Shown: positions 26,501-34,728, counted from the stretch's first letter. The stretch: 64,000 bases of DNA from Streptomyces sp. WM6386 (GCF_000972385.1 NZ_JXTE01000026.1:28982-92981); one strand, 5' to 3'. Made by a program: numbers and translations. Notes: generated by a model not told the origin, from the sequence alone.

Positions 26501-26888
26501 CGGCGATGGCCGAGTCCGCCTTCGCGGTGGGGACGGTGGCGCGGACGTAGCCGACCTTGTCGAAGGTGCGGCCCACGAGGCCGCCGGCCACGGCGTCCAG
26601 CTGCTTGGCGACCTGCTCGGTCTGCCCCGGAGCGGTCGCGATCATCATCGAGATGTTCTTGTCGCCGTCGGCCTTCGCCTCGGCGAGCAGGTCCGCGTCG
26701 TCCGAACCGAGCTTCTCGTGAGCGGACTTGACGCCCGGGTCGGCCGCGGCGGGCGCGTCGGCAGCGGCGACGGCCATGGGAATCGGCCCGGCCGCGGAGA
26801 GCGCGGCCACGAGACCGGCGGCCACGGCTATACGCACCACGCGTCTCGCGCCGCCCGATATCGGTTCGCGCTGGGGGGTGAGGGTCAT
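23571..26888 (-). CDS. Secreted subtilisin-like serine protease (S8)
   Basis: The 1105-residue preproprotein starts with a signal peptide (residues ~18-42, RIAVAAGLVAALSAAGP) and an inhibitor-like prodomain. The catalytic triad is complete: Asp near 211 in GILDSGIDLGHPSL, His near 391 in EHGTHVAGITAAN, and Ser near 587 in GTSMASPQAAG. A large insertion separates Asp and His. The last ~450 residues are beta-sandwich domains of the PPC/Fn3 type. I chose the ATG at 26888 because AAGGGA lies 5 nt before it. Located outside the cell, it degrades proteins for nutrition or processes envelope proteins. The adjacent ECF sigma system converges on it rather than sharing a transcript. Confidence 0.95.
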   Translation of the reverse strand: MTLTPQREPISGGARRVVRIAVAAGLVAALSAAGPIPMAVAAADAPAAADPGVKSAHEKLGSDDADLLAEAKADGDKNISMMIATAPGQTEQVAKQLDAVAGGLVGRTFDKVGYVRATVPTAKADSAIAAAVKLSSVHGIDLRQEIPLDDPTPSADTSKGAAVSKAATPAAPGKKTPAENPYNPSFETGAVDFVEDHPKADGRGITIGILDSGIDLGHPSLQKTTTGERKVVDWVTSTDPVSDGDLSWRRMLTSVAGPTFSATPAGGAAETFKAPDGSYKFNYFYESVTAGGDQLGDVNRDGDTTDAWGVLYDAAAGTMRVDLDDDHDFTDEEALKPYKDGHQIAYFGTDNPATEVSERIPFVAEIRKDVVYNASGARADYVNIGMISSEHGTHVAGITAANSLFGGKMNGAAPGAKLVSSRACVFGPGCTNIALTEGMIDLVANRGVDIVNMSIGGLPALNDGNNARAELYTRLIDTYGVQLVISAGNSGPGANTIGDPGLADKVISVGASISKATWYSNYGSAVTKSYAMMPFSSRGPREDGGFTPTLVAPGAAINTIQTWMPGAPVAEAGYSLPAGYGMLQGTSMASPQAAGASALLLSAAKAKGLALTPQSLRTALTSTADHIKGVQAYEEGAGLINIEDAWDSIKDGATAHDYTVKAPVDTAIDQFLKTPGFGTGIYDREGGLKAGVKKSYEVTITRTSGADKAIRHELHLENNASGTFSIVGSDEVKLELNKPVTVKIAAKSPTAGLKSAILEVDDPRTEGVDKQILNTVVVSTPLKYTYSASDTVQRNGTQHYFVTVPEGATSLEVAIGGLKGQSQTRFMSIHPYGVSAENSAFAGTPFCYSNYLDGNGCRPDVRSYPNPTPGVWEIELESRRTSPLLDNPYKLDVTVLGAAFDPEVVTVPEAKVGTPTAASWKVTNNFAALDGKLVGGPLGSAKSARPTIADGETQVTTVEVPEGAKSLDVAIGNVSDAAADLDLVVLDGNGEEAGTSADGDSEESVSVANPAAGTYTVQVIGYAIPAGSTAYDYRDVFFSAALGAVSVDDSAAVKLGTGGTADVSANVTALAAAPEGREFFGQVQLVNARGTVAGIGSVKIEKVTP

Positions 26889-27127
26889 CGGCATCCCTTG
26901 TAGGTAAAGGAACGTGCGGTAGCGGCCGGGGCCGATCGGTCCTGACCGCGAAGGTCCGGAAATGCGACCCCGGACGATCGCACAGCTTTACGCATGGGAA
27001 GGATGTTTAGGGAGAGTTGACCGAATCGATATGGGCAGATGGGGAAAACCCGCGATCCCCTTTAGGGATATGAGTGACTAAAGGGACAACTCGCCCTGCC
27101 GTCTCCCAGGTTCCTCTGGTAGAGCCC

Positions 27128-27655
27128 TCAACTTTCCTTGGTGCGCGCGTAGTGCCGCGACGCCTTCGCCCGGTTTCCGCAGGCCGCCATCGAGCACCAG
27201 CGGCGCGTGCCGTTCCGTGAGGTGTCGAAGAAGTGCAGGATGCACGCCTCGTGGGCGCAGCCGCGGATCCGGTCGGGCGCGGTGCTGAGAAGCTCCAGGT
27301 AGTTGCGTGCGGCGAGCCAGGCGGGCCCCCAGGCGGGGTCGCGGAACTCCGGAACCTCGCCGGGTCCTTCCGTGGTGAGGGTGGCCCGGATCCGGCCGTG
27401 CTCGAGGACGGCGTCGAGGGGTGCCGCGGCGGCTTCGTGGACGGCCTTGTGCAGCGCGTCCCGCGCCTGGAGCGCATGCCGCAGAGTGGGTGCGTCCGCC
27501 TCGAACCGCCCGTCGAGCGCGTTGGCTCCGAGCCACACCGCCAGCCCGTCGATGCCGGTCAGCAGGTCCTGCACGGCCCCCTCCCGCATCCACCGCGTGT
27601 TGAGCAGGTCGAGCGCGAGGGGCTCGCCGATGAGGGGGCGGGGGTCGGCGGACAT
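27128..27655 (-). CDS. CGNR zinc-finger (ABATE domain) regulator
   Basis: This 175-residue protein has an N-terminal ABATE domain (PLALDLLNTRWMREGAVQDL) and a C-terminal CGNR zinc finger: cysteines in RGCAHEACILHFFD and in WCSMAACGNRAKASRHY. Proteins of this family are small stress-linked transcription regulators. GGGAG precedes the ATG by 7 nt. It is divergent from a VOC-fold enzyme gene. The 110-bp gap carries TAACC/GGTTA half-sites that could be its binding sites, so it probably controls the neighbour. Confidence 0.88.
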   Translation of the reverse strand: MSADPRPLIGEPLALDLLNTRWMREGAVQDLLTGIDGLAVWLGANALDGRFEADAPTLRHALQARDALHKAVHEAAAAPLDAVLEHGRIRATLTTEGPGEVPEFRDPAWGPAWLAARNYLELLSTAPDRIRGCAHEACILHFFDTSRNGTRRWCSMAACGNRAKASRHYARTKES

Positions 27656-27692
27656 GTGAGGGCTCCCTTCCGTGCTAACCGCTCAAGACTAC

Positions 27693-27720
27693 GTGACTGG
27701 TTGCACCGACTGCATATAAC
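27693..27720 (+). promoter_or_regulatory. Candidate promoter of the VOC gene
   Basis: GTGACT and TATAAC are spaced by 16 nt, ending 45 bp before the ATG. The AT-rich -10 stands out in this GC-rich gap. TAACC/GGTTA motifs lie on both sides (27676, 27717, 27740). Confidence 0.4.
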
Positions 27721-27765
27721 CCTTAATGTTGTTTTGACAGGTTAGATCTGCTGAAGGGGACAGCC

Positions 27766-28209
27766 ATGACCTTGCGCACCGGCCACATCGGTCTGAACGT
27801 CACCGACCTCGACCGCTCGCTCGCCTTCTACCGAGACGTCCTGGGCTTCGCGGCGATCGGCGAGGGCAAGGACGAGGACCGGCGCTACGCCTTCCTGGGC
27901 GACGGCGAGAGCCTCGTCCTCACGCTCTGGCAACAGGCCGCAAAGGGCTTCGAGGGCGACCGCGCCGGACTGCACCACCTCGCCTTCGAAGCGGACTCGA
28001 TCGACCGGGTCAGGGAGTACGAGCAGGCGCTGCGGACGTACGGAGTGGACTTCGCCTACGAGGGGCTCGTCGCCCATCGAGAGGGCGCTGCCTCGGGCGG
28101 CATCTTCTTCCACGACCCGGACGGCACGCGCCTGGAGATCTCCGTGCCGAGTGGCGCCCAGGGCGCGCCGGCGCCGGTCGAGTCGGCGCCGACCTGCGGC
28201 TTCTTCTAG
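27766..28209 (+). CDS. VOC-family (glyoxalase/dioxygenase-fold) protein
   Basis: This 147-residue protein consists of one vicinal-oxygen-chelate unit pair. Metal-ligand positions are His near residue 5 in RTGHIGLNVTDL, His near 70 in LHHLAFE, and Glu near 126 in GTRLEISV; SLAFYRDVLGF is the family signature. It could be a glyoxalase, a dioxygenase or a drug-binding protein of the bleomycin/fosfomycin resistance type. AAGGGGA precedes the ATG. It is divergent from the CGNR regulator and is followed 2 bp later by an FMN-binding protein, so the two enzymes are probably co-expressed. Confidence 0.85.
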   Translation: MTLRTGHIGLNVTDLDRSLAFYRDVLGFAAIGEGKDEDRRYAFLGDGESLVLTLWQQAAKGFEGDRAGLHHLAFEADSIDRVREYEQALRTYGVDFAYEGLVAHREGAASGGIFFHDPDGTRLEISVPSGAQGAPAPVESAPTCGFF

Positions 28210-28211
28210 TC

Positions 28212-29096
28212 ATGGGCGTCTATCACGCGGGTTCGCGGGCCGTGCAGGACCGGGTCGGCGTGCGGGGGACCGCGGACCATGTGGGGCGGGCGATCGGCGA
28301 GGGCATCAAGCCGGTCGCCGCGGCCTTCCTGGAGATGCAGCCGTTCCTGGTGGCGGGGGCCGGCGACCCGGCGACGGGCAGGGTGTGGGCGTCGGTGCTG
28401 ACCGGCCCGCCGGGCTTCGTGCGCGCCACCGGCCCCCACCAGATGTCGGTGACGGGCGGCGTCCCGGGAACCGACCCGCTCGCCACCGCCCTCGCCACCC
28501 CCGGCACACCCGTCGGCACGATCGCCCTGGACCCCCGCACCCGCCGCCGTATGCGCCTGAACGGCCGACTCCGGCCGACCGAACGGGGGTTCGCGGTGGC
28601 GGCGGAGAAGGTGTTCGCCAACTGCCCCAAATACCTGCAGAGGAGAGAGTCGTACGAGGTGGTGGACGCGCGGAGCGGCGGCGCGCCGCAGCGTGGGGTC
28701 GAACTGACGCCGGACCAGGCCGAGTTCATCACCTCGTCCGACACCTTCTTCCTGGCCACCGTCCACCCGGCAGGCGCCGACGCCAGTCACCGGGGTGGCA
28801 ACCCCGGCTTCGTGACGGTGACTTCACCGCGCGAGCTGAGCTGGCGGGACTACCCGGGCAACGCCATGTTCCTCACCCTGGGCAACCTCGCGACGGACCC
28901 CCGGGCGGGCCTGCTCTTCCTGGACTGGACGACGGGCACGCTGCTCCAGCTGACCGGCGAGGCGAGGACGGAGTTCGACGGGGCGGAACGCAGGGTGTGC
29001 TTCCGGCTGGCGGAGGCCCTGGAAACCCCCTCGGCGGTGCCGCTGCGCTGGTCGGCGCCCGAATACTCACCGGCCAATCCGGGTCCGGCGGGCTAA
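28212..29096 (+). CDS. Pyridoxamine 5'-phosphate oxidase-fold flavin-binding protein
   Basis: This 294-residue protein has two split-barrel halves, of which the second (ITSSDTFFLATVHPAGADAS, then GNAMFLTLGNLATDPRAGLLFLDW) is a clear FMN-binding PNPOx-like domain. The first half (VAGAGDPATGRVWASVLTGP) is a related domain. Members of this group reduce or bind flavin or F420 cofactors, or small electrophiles; the substrate is not predictable. The start lies 2 bp after the VOC stop. With the VOC protein and the following Nudix hydrolase it forms a small detoxification-like operon. Confidence 0.85.
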   Translation: MGVYHAGSRAVQDRVGVRGTADHVGRAIGEGIKPVAAAFLEMQPFLVAGAGDPATGRVWASVLTGPPGFVRATGPHQMSVTGGVPGTDPLATALATPGTPVGTIALDPRTRRRMRLNGRLRPTERGFAVAAEKVFANCPKYLQRRESYEVVDARSGGAPQRGVELTPDQAEFITSSDTFFLATVHPAGADASHRGGNPGFVTVTSPRELSWRDYPGNAMFLTLGNLATDPRAGLLFLDWTTGTLLQLTGEARTEFDGAERRVCFRLAEALETPSAVPLRWSAPEYSPANPGPAG

Positions 29097-29105
29097 CTTC
29101 CCCCT

Positions 29106-29564
29106 ATGCGCAAGAAGTTGAGGGTGGCGGCCTACGCCATATGCGTCCGTGACGGCCAACTCCTCCTCGCCCGCTGGATCGGCGACGACGGCCGGCCGGA
29201 GTGGACCCTGCCGGGCGGCGGCATGGAGCACGGCGAGGACCCTTACGACACCGTCCATCGGGAGGTGGCGGAGGAGACGGGCTACACCATCGAGATCACC
29301 GGCCTGCTGGGTGTGCGCTCCCGCCGCCACTCCTCCCGCCGCCGCTTCGGCCGCACCGTCGACCACCACGGCGTAGGCCTCGTCTACGAGGCCCGCGTCA
29401 CCGGCGGTGACCTCCGCCCCGAGATCGGCGGCTCCACGGACATGGCCGCCTGGCACGACCTGGACACGGTGCCCGACCTGAACAGGGTGGGCCTGGTCGA
29501 CATCGGCCTGAGCCTGTGGCGCGAGCGGCCCGCGGCGGGACGGGTGACGCAGGTCCAGGAGTAG
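29106..29564 (+). CDS. Nudix hydrolase
   Basis: This 152-residue Nudix protein carries the box GGGMEHGEDPYDTVHREVAEETGY, matching GX5EX7REUXEEXGU with all metal-binding glutamates (residues ~38-60). It cleaves nucleoside diphosphates linked to another moiety; the exact substrate is unknown. It begins 9 bp after the flavin-binding gene and is the last gene of that group. Its product resembles MutT-like housecleaning enzymes that act alongside redox functions. A 267-bp gap without a recognisable gene follows. Confidence 0.9.
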   Translation: MRKKLRVAAYAICVRDGQLLLARWIGDDGRPEWTLPGGGMEHGEDPYDTVHREVAEETGYTIEITGLLGVRSRRHSSRRRFGRTVDHHGVGLVYEARVTGGDLRPEIGGSTDMAAWHDLDTVPDLNRVGLVDIGLSLWRERPAAGRVTQVQE

Positions 29565-29831
29565 TCGGCCCGACCGTCGCCCCGGATGGCGACCCGCCCT
29601 CCCCCTACCCCGCAAGATGAACACGGAGTGACCGCCTCCCGGCCGTTCGACGAGCGGCCGTGGACGCGGAAGGCAGCCCAAGATCCACGTACGGTGATCG
29701 GTGTTGCGCGTTGCGGTCTCGTTCACGCGCAGGTCATTCCCGGTGCCAACGATCCAGAGTGAGCGGGTTGTTCGCGACAGCGAGCGCCCCGCGACCACTG
29801 CCGACGCGTTCGCACTCGGGGAGACCGCGCC

Positions 29832-31595
29832 ATGTCGCGCACACGCTCTGTCGCCACCTCCGCCCTGGCGGTCAACCGCCGTACCGTCCTCGCGGCCACC
29901 GGCGCCGCGGCCGTCTCCGCGGGTGTCGGTTACGCCCTGCGGCCCACCGACAGCCAGGCCGCCACCACCACCGGCACCGCTGCCCAGGGGGCGCCCGTGG
30001 CCCAGTCCCGGCAGGCCCCGGCCGTCCCGCTCGCCCCGTACACCCGGGGCACGACCGTCGCCACCGTCGCCGCCGCCCGTACCGCCTCCGGCTTCCGCCG
30101 CCTCGGTGACGGTCCCGGCTGGGAGCGGGTGGTGCGCAGTGAGCTCGCCGCACCGAAGGCGGGCCGCGCGGGCCGCCGTACCGCGCTCGCCGCGTTCGTC
30201 CAGCTCACCGATCTGCACCTGATCGACGCCCAGCACCCGCTGCGCCTGGAGTACCTCCGCTCGACCGACGTGCACGCCTGGCGGCCGCAGGAGGCGCTGA
30301 CCGTGCACGGGGCGATCGCGCTCGTGGAGCGGATCAACGCGCTGCGCGGCGCTCCCGTCACCGGCGCGCCGCTGCACTTCGCCATGACCACCGGCGACAA
30401 CACGGACAACAACGCCAAGTCCGAGCTGGAGTGGTTCCTGAAGGTCATGAGCGGTGGCCGCGTCACCGCCAACACGGGTGATCCGCGACAGTACGAGGGC
30501 GTCCAGAACAGCGGGATCAAGCAGTACTGGCAGCCCGACACCACCGTCCGTGACGCCGACAAGCAGCGCGGCTTCCCGCACCTCGACGGCTTTCTCGCCG
30601 CCGCGATCCGCGAGCTGAACAGCCCCGGCCTGAACCTCCCCTGGTACTCCACGGTCGGCAACCACGACTCCATGCCGCTCGGCTGCTACGCCTCCCACGG
30701 CGACTCCTGGCTCACCGAGTACGCCGTCGGCGGCAAGAAGCTGATGAGCCTGCCCGCGGCCGAGGCCAAGAAGCTCCAGGACGCCATCAAGAAGGCCAAG
30801 GACCCGAGGGGCGTCGGCTTCCGCGACCTCCTCAAGGCCCACGCCCGTGACATGCGCTCGGTGACACCGGACGAGCTGCGGGCACCGTTCACCCCGCGCG
30901 AGTACGTGCAGGCCCACCTGGACCCGGCGTACCGCGGTCTCGGCCCGGTCGGCCACGGCTACTCCACCGCCAACCTCGACGCGGGCACCCAGTACTACTC
31001 CTTCCGCATCGCCGAGGACGTCATCGGCATCAGCCTCGACACCACCGACGCGGGCGGCCACTACGAGGGGTCCGTCGGGACGGCCCAGATGAAGTGGCTG
31101 GACAAGACGCTGAAGGACAACAAGGACTCGTACGCCGTCGTCTTCAGCCACCACACCAGCAAGTCGATGGACAACACCCGCCCCGACCCGGCCCGCCCCG
31201 GCGAGCGCCGCCACACCGGTGCCGAGGTCATCACCCTGCTCGGCCGTCACCGGGGCGTCCTCGCCTGGGTGAACGGTCACATCCACCGCAACGAGATCAC
31301 CCCGCACGCCGTCGGCAACGGCCGTTCCTTCTGGGAGATCTCCACCGCCTCCCACGTCGACTACCCCCAACTCGCCCGCGTCGTCGAGCTGGTGGACAAC
31401 AAGGACGGCACGATCTCCCTCTTCACCACCTGCGTCGAGTCCTCGGCCCCGCACCGCACGGACTTCGCCGACCTCTCCCAGACGGGCCTGGCGGCCCTGT
31501 ACCGCGAGCTCTCCTACAACGCCCCCGGCGGCCGCACGGACCTGGCGGGCACGAAGGGCGACCGCAACACGGAGCTGGTCCTGAAGAAGGGCTGA
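29832..31595 (+). CDS. Tat-exported metallophosphoesterase
   Basis: This 587-residue protein has a twin-arginine signal (VNRRTVLAATGAAAVSAG) and a calcineurin-type phosphoesterase domain with all metal motifs: TDLHLID, TTGDNTDNN, TVGNHDSM, SHHTSK and NGHIHRN. It matches the long TIGR03767-type family of actinobacterial secreted phosphoesterases. It probably acts on phosphate esters or cyclic nucleotides outside the membrane. It stands alone between gaps of 267 and 95 bp. Regulation by phosphate is plausible, but I see no clear PHO box. Confidence 0.88.
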   Translation: MSRTRSVATSALAVNRRTVLAATGAAAVSAGVGYALRPTDSQAATTTGTAAQGAPVAQSRQAPAVPLAPYTRGTTVATVAAARTASGFRRLGDGPGWERVVRSELAAPKAGRAGRRTALAAFVQLTDLHLIDAQHPLRLEYLRSTDVHAWRPQEALTVHGAIALVERINALRGAPVTGAPLHFAMTTGDNTDNNAKSELEWFLKVMSGGRVTANTGDPRQYEGVQNSGIKQYWQPDTTVRDADKQRGFPHLDGFLAAAIRELNSPGLNLPWYSTVGNHDSMPLGCYASHGDSWLTEYAVGGKKLMSLPAAEAKKLQDAIKKAKDPRGVGFRDLLKAHARDMRSVTPDELRAPFTPREYVQAHLDPAYRGLGPVGHGYSTANLDAGTQYYSFRIAEDVIGISLDTTDAGGHYEGSVGTAQMKWLDKTLKDNKDSYAVVFSHHTSKSMDNTRPDPARPGERRHTGAEVITLLGRHRGVLAWVNGHIHRNEITPHAVGNGRSFWEISTASHVDYPQLARVVELVDNKDGTISLFTTCVESSAPHRTDFADLSQTGLAALYRELSYNAPGGRTDLAGTKGDRNTELVLKKG

Positions 31596-31690
31596 AACCC
31601 ACTCAACCGGCCCACCCGGCTCAACCTCGGTGATATCGGCCGTGTCTCACCCCCCGACCACGCTCGACGAAGAGCACAAAGGGGAGAGAC

Positions 31691-32872
31691 ATGACCGTAC
31701 GGACGACTCTCGTGGCGGCGACGGCCGTGGCGCTGTCACTGGCCCTGACGGGCCCCGCGTTCGCGGCGGCACCCGCCAGAGGTGACCACGAGGCGACCCT
31801 CCCCCAGTCTCGGCTTCGCTCGACCGGGGGGACCCCCATGGCGATCGAGGCCGCGGTGAAGGACGGTGTGCCCGGGGTGACGGCGACGGCGAGGACCGGA
31901 CACGGCGTCTGGTCCACGACCGCCGGTGTGGGCAACCTCCGGACGGAGCAGCCGCGTTCGGTCCACGACCGCTTCCGCGTCGGAAGCATCACCAAGACCT
32001 TCGTGTCGACGGTGCTGCTGCAACTGGAGGCGGAGGGCCGGCTGTCGCTGGACGACAAGGTGGCGAAGTGGCTGCCGGGCACGGTTCGGGGCAACGGCCA
32101 CGACGGCCGCCGGATCACCCTGCGCCGGCTCCTCAGCCACACCAGCGGCATCTTCAACTACACCGCCGACGACGACTTCGGCAGGACGTACTTCCTCAAG
32201 GACGGCTTCTTCGAGCATCGCTACGACACGAAGGCGCCGGCGGACCTGGTGGCCATCGCGATGACCCACAAGCCGGACTTCGCGCCGGGCACGTCCTGGA
32301 ACTACTCCAACACCAACTACGTCCTGGCGGGCATGGTGATCGAGAAGGTCACGGGCAGGCCGTACGGGGACGAGGTCCGCCGACGGATCGTGGAGCCCCT
32401 GTCCCTGGACGCCACCTCCGTCCCCGGCACCCGGGTCACCGTCCCGCGGCCCAGCAGCCGCGCCTACTCCAAGCTCGCCGAGACGGCGACCGGACCGACG
32501 TACGACGTCACCGAGCTGAACCCCTCGCTGGCCGCGGCGGCGGGCGAGATGATCTCGGACTCCTCGGACCTGAACCGCTTCTACTCGGCCCTGCTGGAGG
32601 GCCGGCTGCTCCCGCCCGAGCAGCTCAAGGAGATGAAGACCACGGTGACGGCCGGGGAATTCCCGGACGCCGGCTACGGCCTCGGCCTCATCGACCGCAA
32701 GCTGTCGTGCGGCGTCCATGTCTGGGGCCACGACGGCGGCATCCACGGCTCGAACTCGGTGGCGGTGACCACGAAGGACGGCCGCCACTCGCTCGCCCTC
32801 AACTTCAACGGGGACTGGTCGGGGGACACCGATGCCGTGATCGAGGCGGAGTTCTGCGGCAAGGAGAGCTGA
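31691..32872 (+). CDS. Secreted serine hydrolase (class C beta-lactamase/DD-peptidase fold)
   Basis: This 393-residue protein has a signal peptide (residues 1-26, ending AFAA) and a penicillin-recognising fold. The nucleophile motif is SITK in RVGSITKTF, the second motif is YSN in WNYSNTNY, and the third is HDGG in WGHDGGIHG. It is likely a D-alanyl-D-alanine carboxypeptidase or esterase outside the cell. Residues ~37-50 (LPQSRLRSTGGTPM), directly after the signal peptide, are encoded by a 39-bp palindromic repeat also found in pepN. GGGGAGA precedes the ATG. Confidence 0.9.
   Translation: MTVRTTLVAATAVALSLALTGPAFAAAPARGDHEATLPQSRLRSTGGTPMAIEAAVKDGVPGVTATARTGHGVWSTTAGVGNLRTEQPRSVHDRFRVGSITKTFVSTVLLQLEAEGRLSLDDKVAKWLPGTVRGNGHDGRRITLRRLLSHTSGIFNYTADDDFGRTYFLKDGFFEHRYDTKAPADLVAIAMTHKPDFAPGTSWNYSNTNYVLAGMVIEKVTGRPYGDEVRRRIVEPLSLDATSVPGTRVTVPRPSSRAYSKLAETATGPTYDVTELNPSLAAAAGEMISDSSDLNRFYSALLEGRLLPPEQLKEMKTTVTAGEFPDAGYGLGLIDRKLSCGVHVWGHDGGIHGSNSVAVTTKDGRHSLALNFNGDWSGDTDAVIEAEFCGKES
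31800..31838. repeat. Palindromic repeat inserted in frame within the serine hydrolase gene
   Basis: The element begins TCCCCCAGTCTCGGCTTCGC and ends GGACCCCCA. It aligns with 17951-17990 over its whole length with a few substitutions and one missing base. It lies just after the signal peptide, where extra residues are likely harmless. Confidence 0.75.
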
Positions 32873-32947
32873 GGCTCCGGGCCCTGGCTTTGCCGGGTCT
32901 TTCATTGACAAGGGTTCAATGGAAAGTCGAAGATCCGCTCGACATTC

Positions 32948-33448
32948 ATGGGATTTTCGAGGCGGCATATTGTGGCGTCGGGTCTGACCGGTCGGGTTGC
33001 CCGGCGGTCGCAGCGGTTCTTGGAGCCCGGTGAGCAGGTCGGGCGCGTCGTGCTGGCGCAGGGTGGGCTCAATCCCTGGTTGCAGAACGCCTTCTTCCTG
33101 AGTGGGCTCATCGGGGCGCGCTTCGCCGCCGCCTCGTGGGGCGGGCCGGGTGTTTTCGATCTGCTCTGGACCCTTCTGGGGGCGCTGGCCGGAGCCGTTC
33201 TCGCCACCGCGTTCATCAGCCGCCGTGTGGTGCTGATGACCGACCGGGGTGTCGTCGTGCTGGAGTACGGGCGGTTCGGGAGCGTGCAGCCGACACGCGT
33301 GCTCGCGCGGTTGCCGGCGGGGACGGGACTGGGCCCGCTGTCCGGGCTGTGGGCGCGGACCGAGCTGGCCGGTGAACGGCTGTGGATCCACCGGAGATGG
33401 CACCGGAACGCCGTTGTGCCGAGGGCGCCGCACGCCGGTGGGCGGTAG
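32948..33448 (+). CDS. Small membrane protein with two hydrophobic helices
   Basis: This protein of at most 166 residues has helices at about 43-60 (WLQNAFFLSGLIGARFAAA) and 67-88 (VFDLLWTLLGALAGAVLA), then a basic cytosolic domain (ISRRVVLMTDRGVVVLEYGR) that looks like a short PH-like beta unit. I list the ATG at 32948; a GTG at 32972, with GAGG upstream, is an alternative start. It is convergent with the AbiEi-like gene across a 17-bp-stem terminator. No family is recognised. Confidence 0.65.
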   Translation: MGFSRRHIVASGLTGRVARRSQRFLEPGEQVGRVVLAQGGLNPWLQNAFFLSGLIGARFAAASWGGPGVFDLLWTLLGALAGAVLATAFISRRVVLMTDRGVVVLEYGRFGSVQPTRVLARLPAGTGLGPLSGLWARTELAGERLWIHRRWHRNAVVPRAPHAGGR

Positions 33449-33462
33449 GCGGTCGCATGCGT

Positions 33463-33505
33463 GAGGAGGGGCCGCCGATCCCCCTCCGATCGGCGGCCCC
33501 TCCTC
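33463..33505. terminator. Long bidirectional terminator
   Basis: A perfect 17-bp stem (GAGGAGGGGCCGCCGAT and its complement) with a 9-nt loop lies between the convergent genes ending at 33448 and 33535. It is the longest perfect terminator stem in the window. Confidence 0.9.
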
Positions 33506-33534
33506 CCCCCTCCTGATCCCGCCCCGGTCCGTCA

Positions 33535-34581
33535 CTACCGGGGCAGCACCACGACATACGCCGCCGGATCGCGGTCGCCCGACGCCATGAGCGCCGTGCG
33601 GACCACCGCCGCCTGCTGTTCCGCCGCCTCACGGAGCTTCTTCGGGGTGATGTGGACGACCGTGATGCCGAGCCGCTCCAGGTGCTCGCGCTTGCGGGCG
33701 TACTCGGACCACAGGGCGTCCTCGTCCTGACGGGGGGCCCGGGTGTCCAGTTCCACGGCCACCGCCTGTTCCGGCCAGTACGCGTCCAGGCCGCCCAGGT
33801 GGGGGCCGCCGGGAAGGCGGAGGTCGACGTTCCACACCGGGTCCGGCAGGCCGTGCTCGCGGACCATGCGGTACAGGCGGTCCTCCGCGATCGCCCTGCC
33901 CTCCGCGAGCAGGGAGTCCACCGCGTCCACCACATGCGGGCGGCTCAGCAGCTTCGCGTCGTTCAACTCACGGACCACCGCCGCCGGTTCGCAGTGACCG
34001 CCCCGGACCGCTTCCGTGAGCAGACGGCGTACCACTCCCGCGTCCGACAGTTCCGCCACCGCGTCGGCCAGGGCGCGCGGCACCGGCGCCACCGGGAGGC
34101 CCGTGACCTGGTGCGGGGCCGGCATGGACGTCGTACGGACGATGCGGGCGCAGCCCGTCGAGCGCAGCCGGCGCAGGCGCGGGACCAGGACGTCCAGCTT
34201 GTCCAGCGACATCAGCGGGGGCGCCGACGTGAAGCCGTGCAGCGTCAGGGCCGCCAGGCCGGTCAGCATCGCTTCCGCGTACGTCGGGGCGTGCGGCTGC
34301 TCGGCTCCGGGCTGGGCCGGGACCCCCGCCGGGCGCTCCTTCGCCGTGTACATCAGGACCGCGTGCAGGCGCTCCTCGCTGGTCGGCGGGCCCGGGTGGA
34401 GCAGGATCACGCCCGGGAGGAGCTGCTGCCAGGGGCCGCCGGGGCGGCACTGCTCGTTCGTCTCGGTCGATGAGACGCCGTGCGACCTCAGCTGCGCGGT
34501 CGTCATCACCCGGCGGTGCACCTCCGAGAGGTGGCGGACCGGGCGGGGGGAGAGCGGGGGGACCGGGGTGTTGTGGTTCAT
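33535..34581 (-). CDS. AbiEi-like winged-helix protein with a nuclease-fold C-terminus
   Basis: This 348-residue protein begins with a winged helix of the AbiEi type (VHRRVMTTAQLRSHGVSS, then GPWQQLLPGVILLHPGPP). It ends with a DUF559/Vsr-like segment, GLDAYWPEQAVAVELDT followed by EHLERLGITVVHIT, which resembles the core of PD-(D/E)XK nucleases. AbiEi proteins are antitoxins of type IV abortive-infection systems, but many actinobacterial genomes carry such two-domain proteins without a toxin, and no AbiEii gene is beside this one. I use the ATG at 34581; longer in-frame starts exist. Its role is uncertain: regulatory or defence-related. Confidence 0.7.
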   Translation of the reverse strand: MNHNTPVPPLSPRPVRHLSEVHRRVMTTAQLRSHGVSSTETNEQCRPGGPWQQLLPGVILLHPGPPTSEERLHAVLMYTAKERPAGVPAQPGAEQPHAPTYAEAMLTGLAALTLHGFTSAPPLMSLDKLDVLVPRLRRLRSTGCARIVRTTSMPAPHQVTGLPVAPVPRALADAVAELSDAGVVRRLLTEAVRGGHCEPAAVVRELNDAKLLSRPHVVDAVDSLLAEGRAIAEDRLYRMVREHGLPDPVWNVDLRLPGGPHLGGLDAYWPEQAVAVELDTRAPRQDEDALWSEYARKREHLERLGITVVHITPKKLREAAEQQAAVVRTALMASGDRDPAAYVVVLPR

Positions 34582-34695
34582 GCAGCGGGGATTCCCGCCG
34601 TTGATCTGATTCCTAACCCCTGTTACGTGCCTGTCGACGAATACGGACAAGGCGGTACTAAAGGACGGGTGTTCGGATGCCGAGTAGGCAACGAA

Positions 34696-34728
34696 AACCC
34701 CTGGTCCGAATGGGTTGGACCAGGGGTT
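34696..34728. terminator. 12-bp perfect hairpin in the AbiEi-like/pepN gap
   Basis: AACCCCTGGTCC and GGACCAGGGGTT enclose a 9-nt loop. AAAA on one side gives a short U-tract for minus-strand transcripts, so it can end pepN copy 2 transcription before the AbiEi-like gene. It resembles hairpins found after Streptomyces tRNA genes, but no tRNA fold is visible here. Confidence 0.6.

Noticed and set aside
23007..26903. A very long + strand open frame (about 1300 codons) opposite the S8 protease
   Set aside because: It is antisense to a gene with a full catalytic triad and signal peptide. Its product is repetitive Arg/Gly/Asp/Val sequence without motifs, as expected from GC-rich codon mirror effects.
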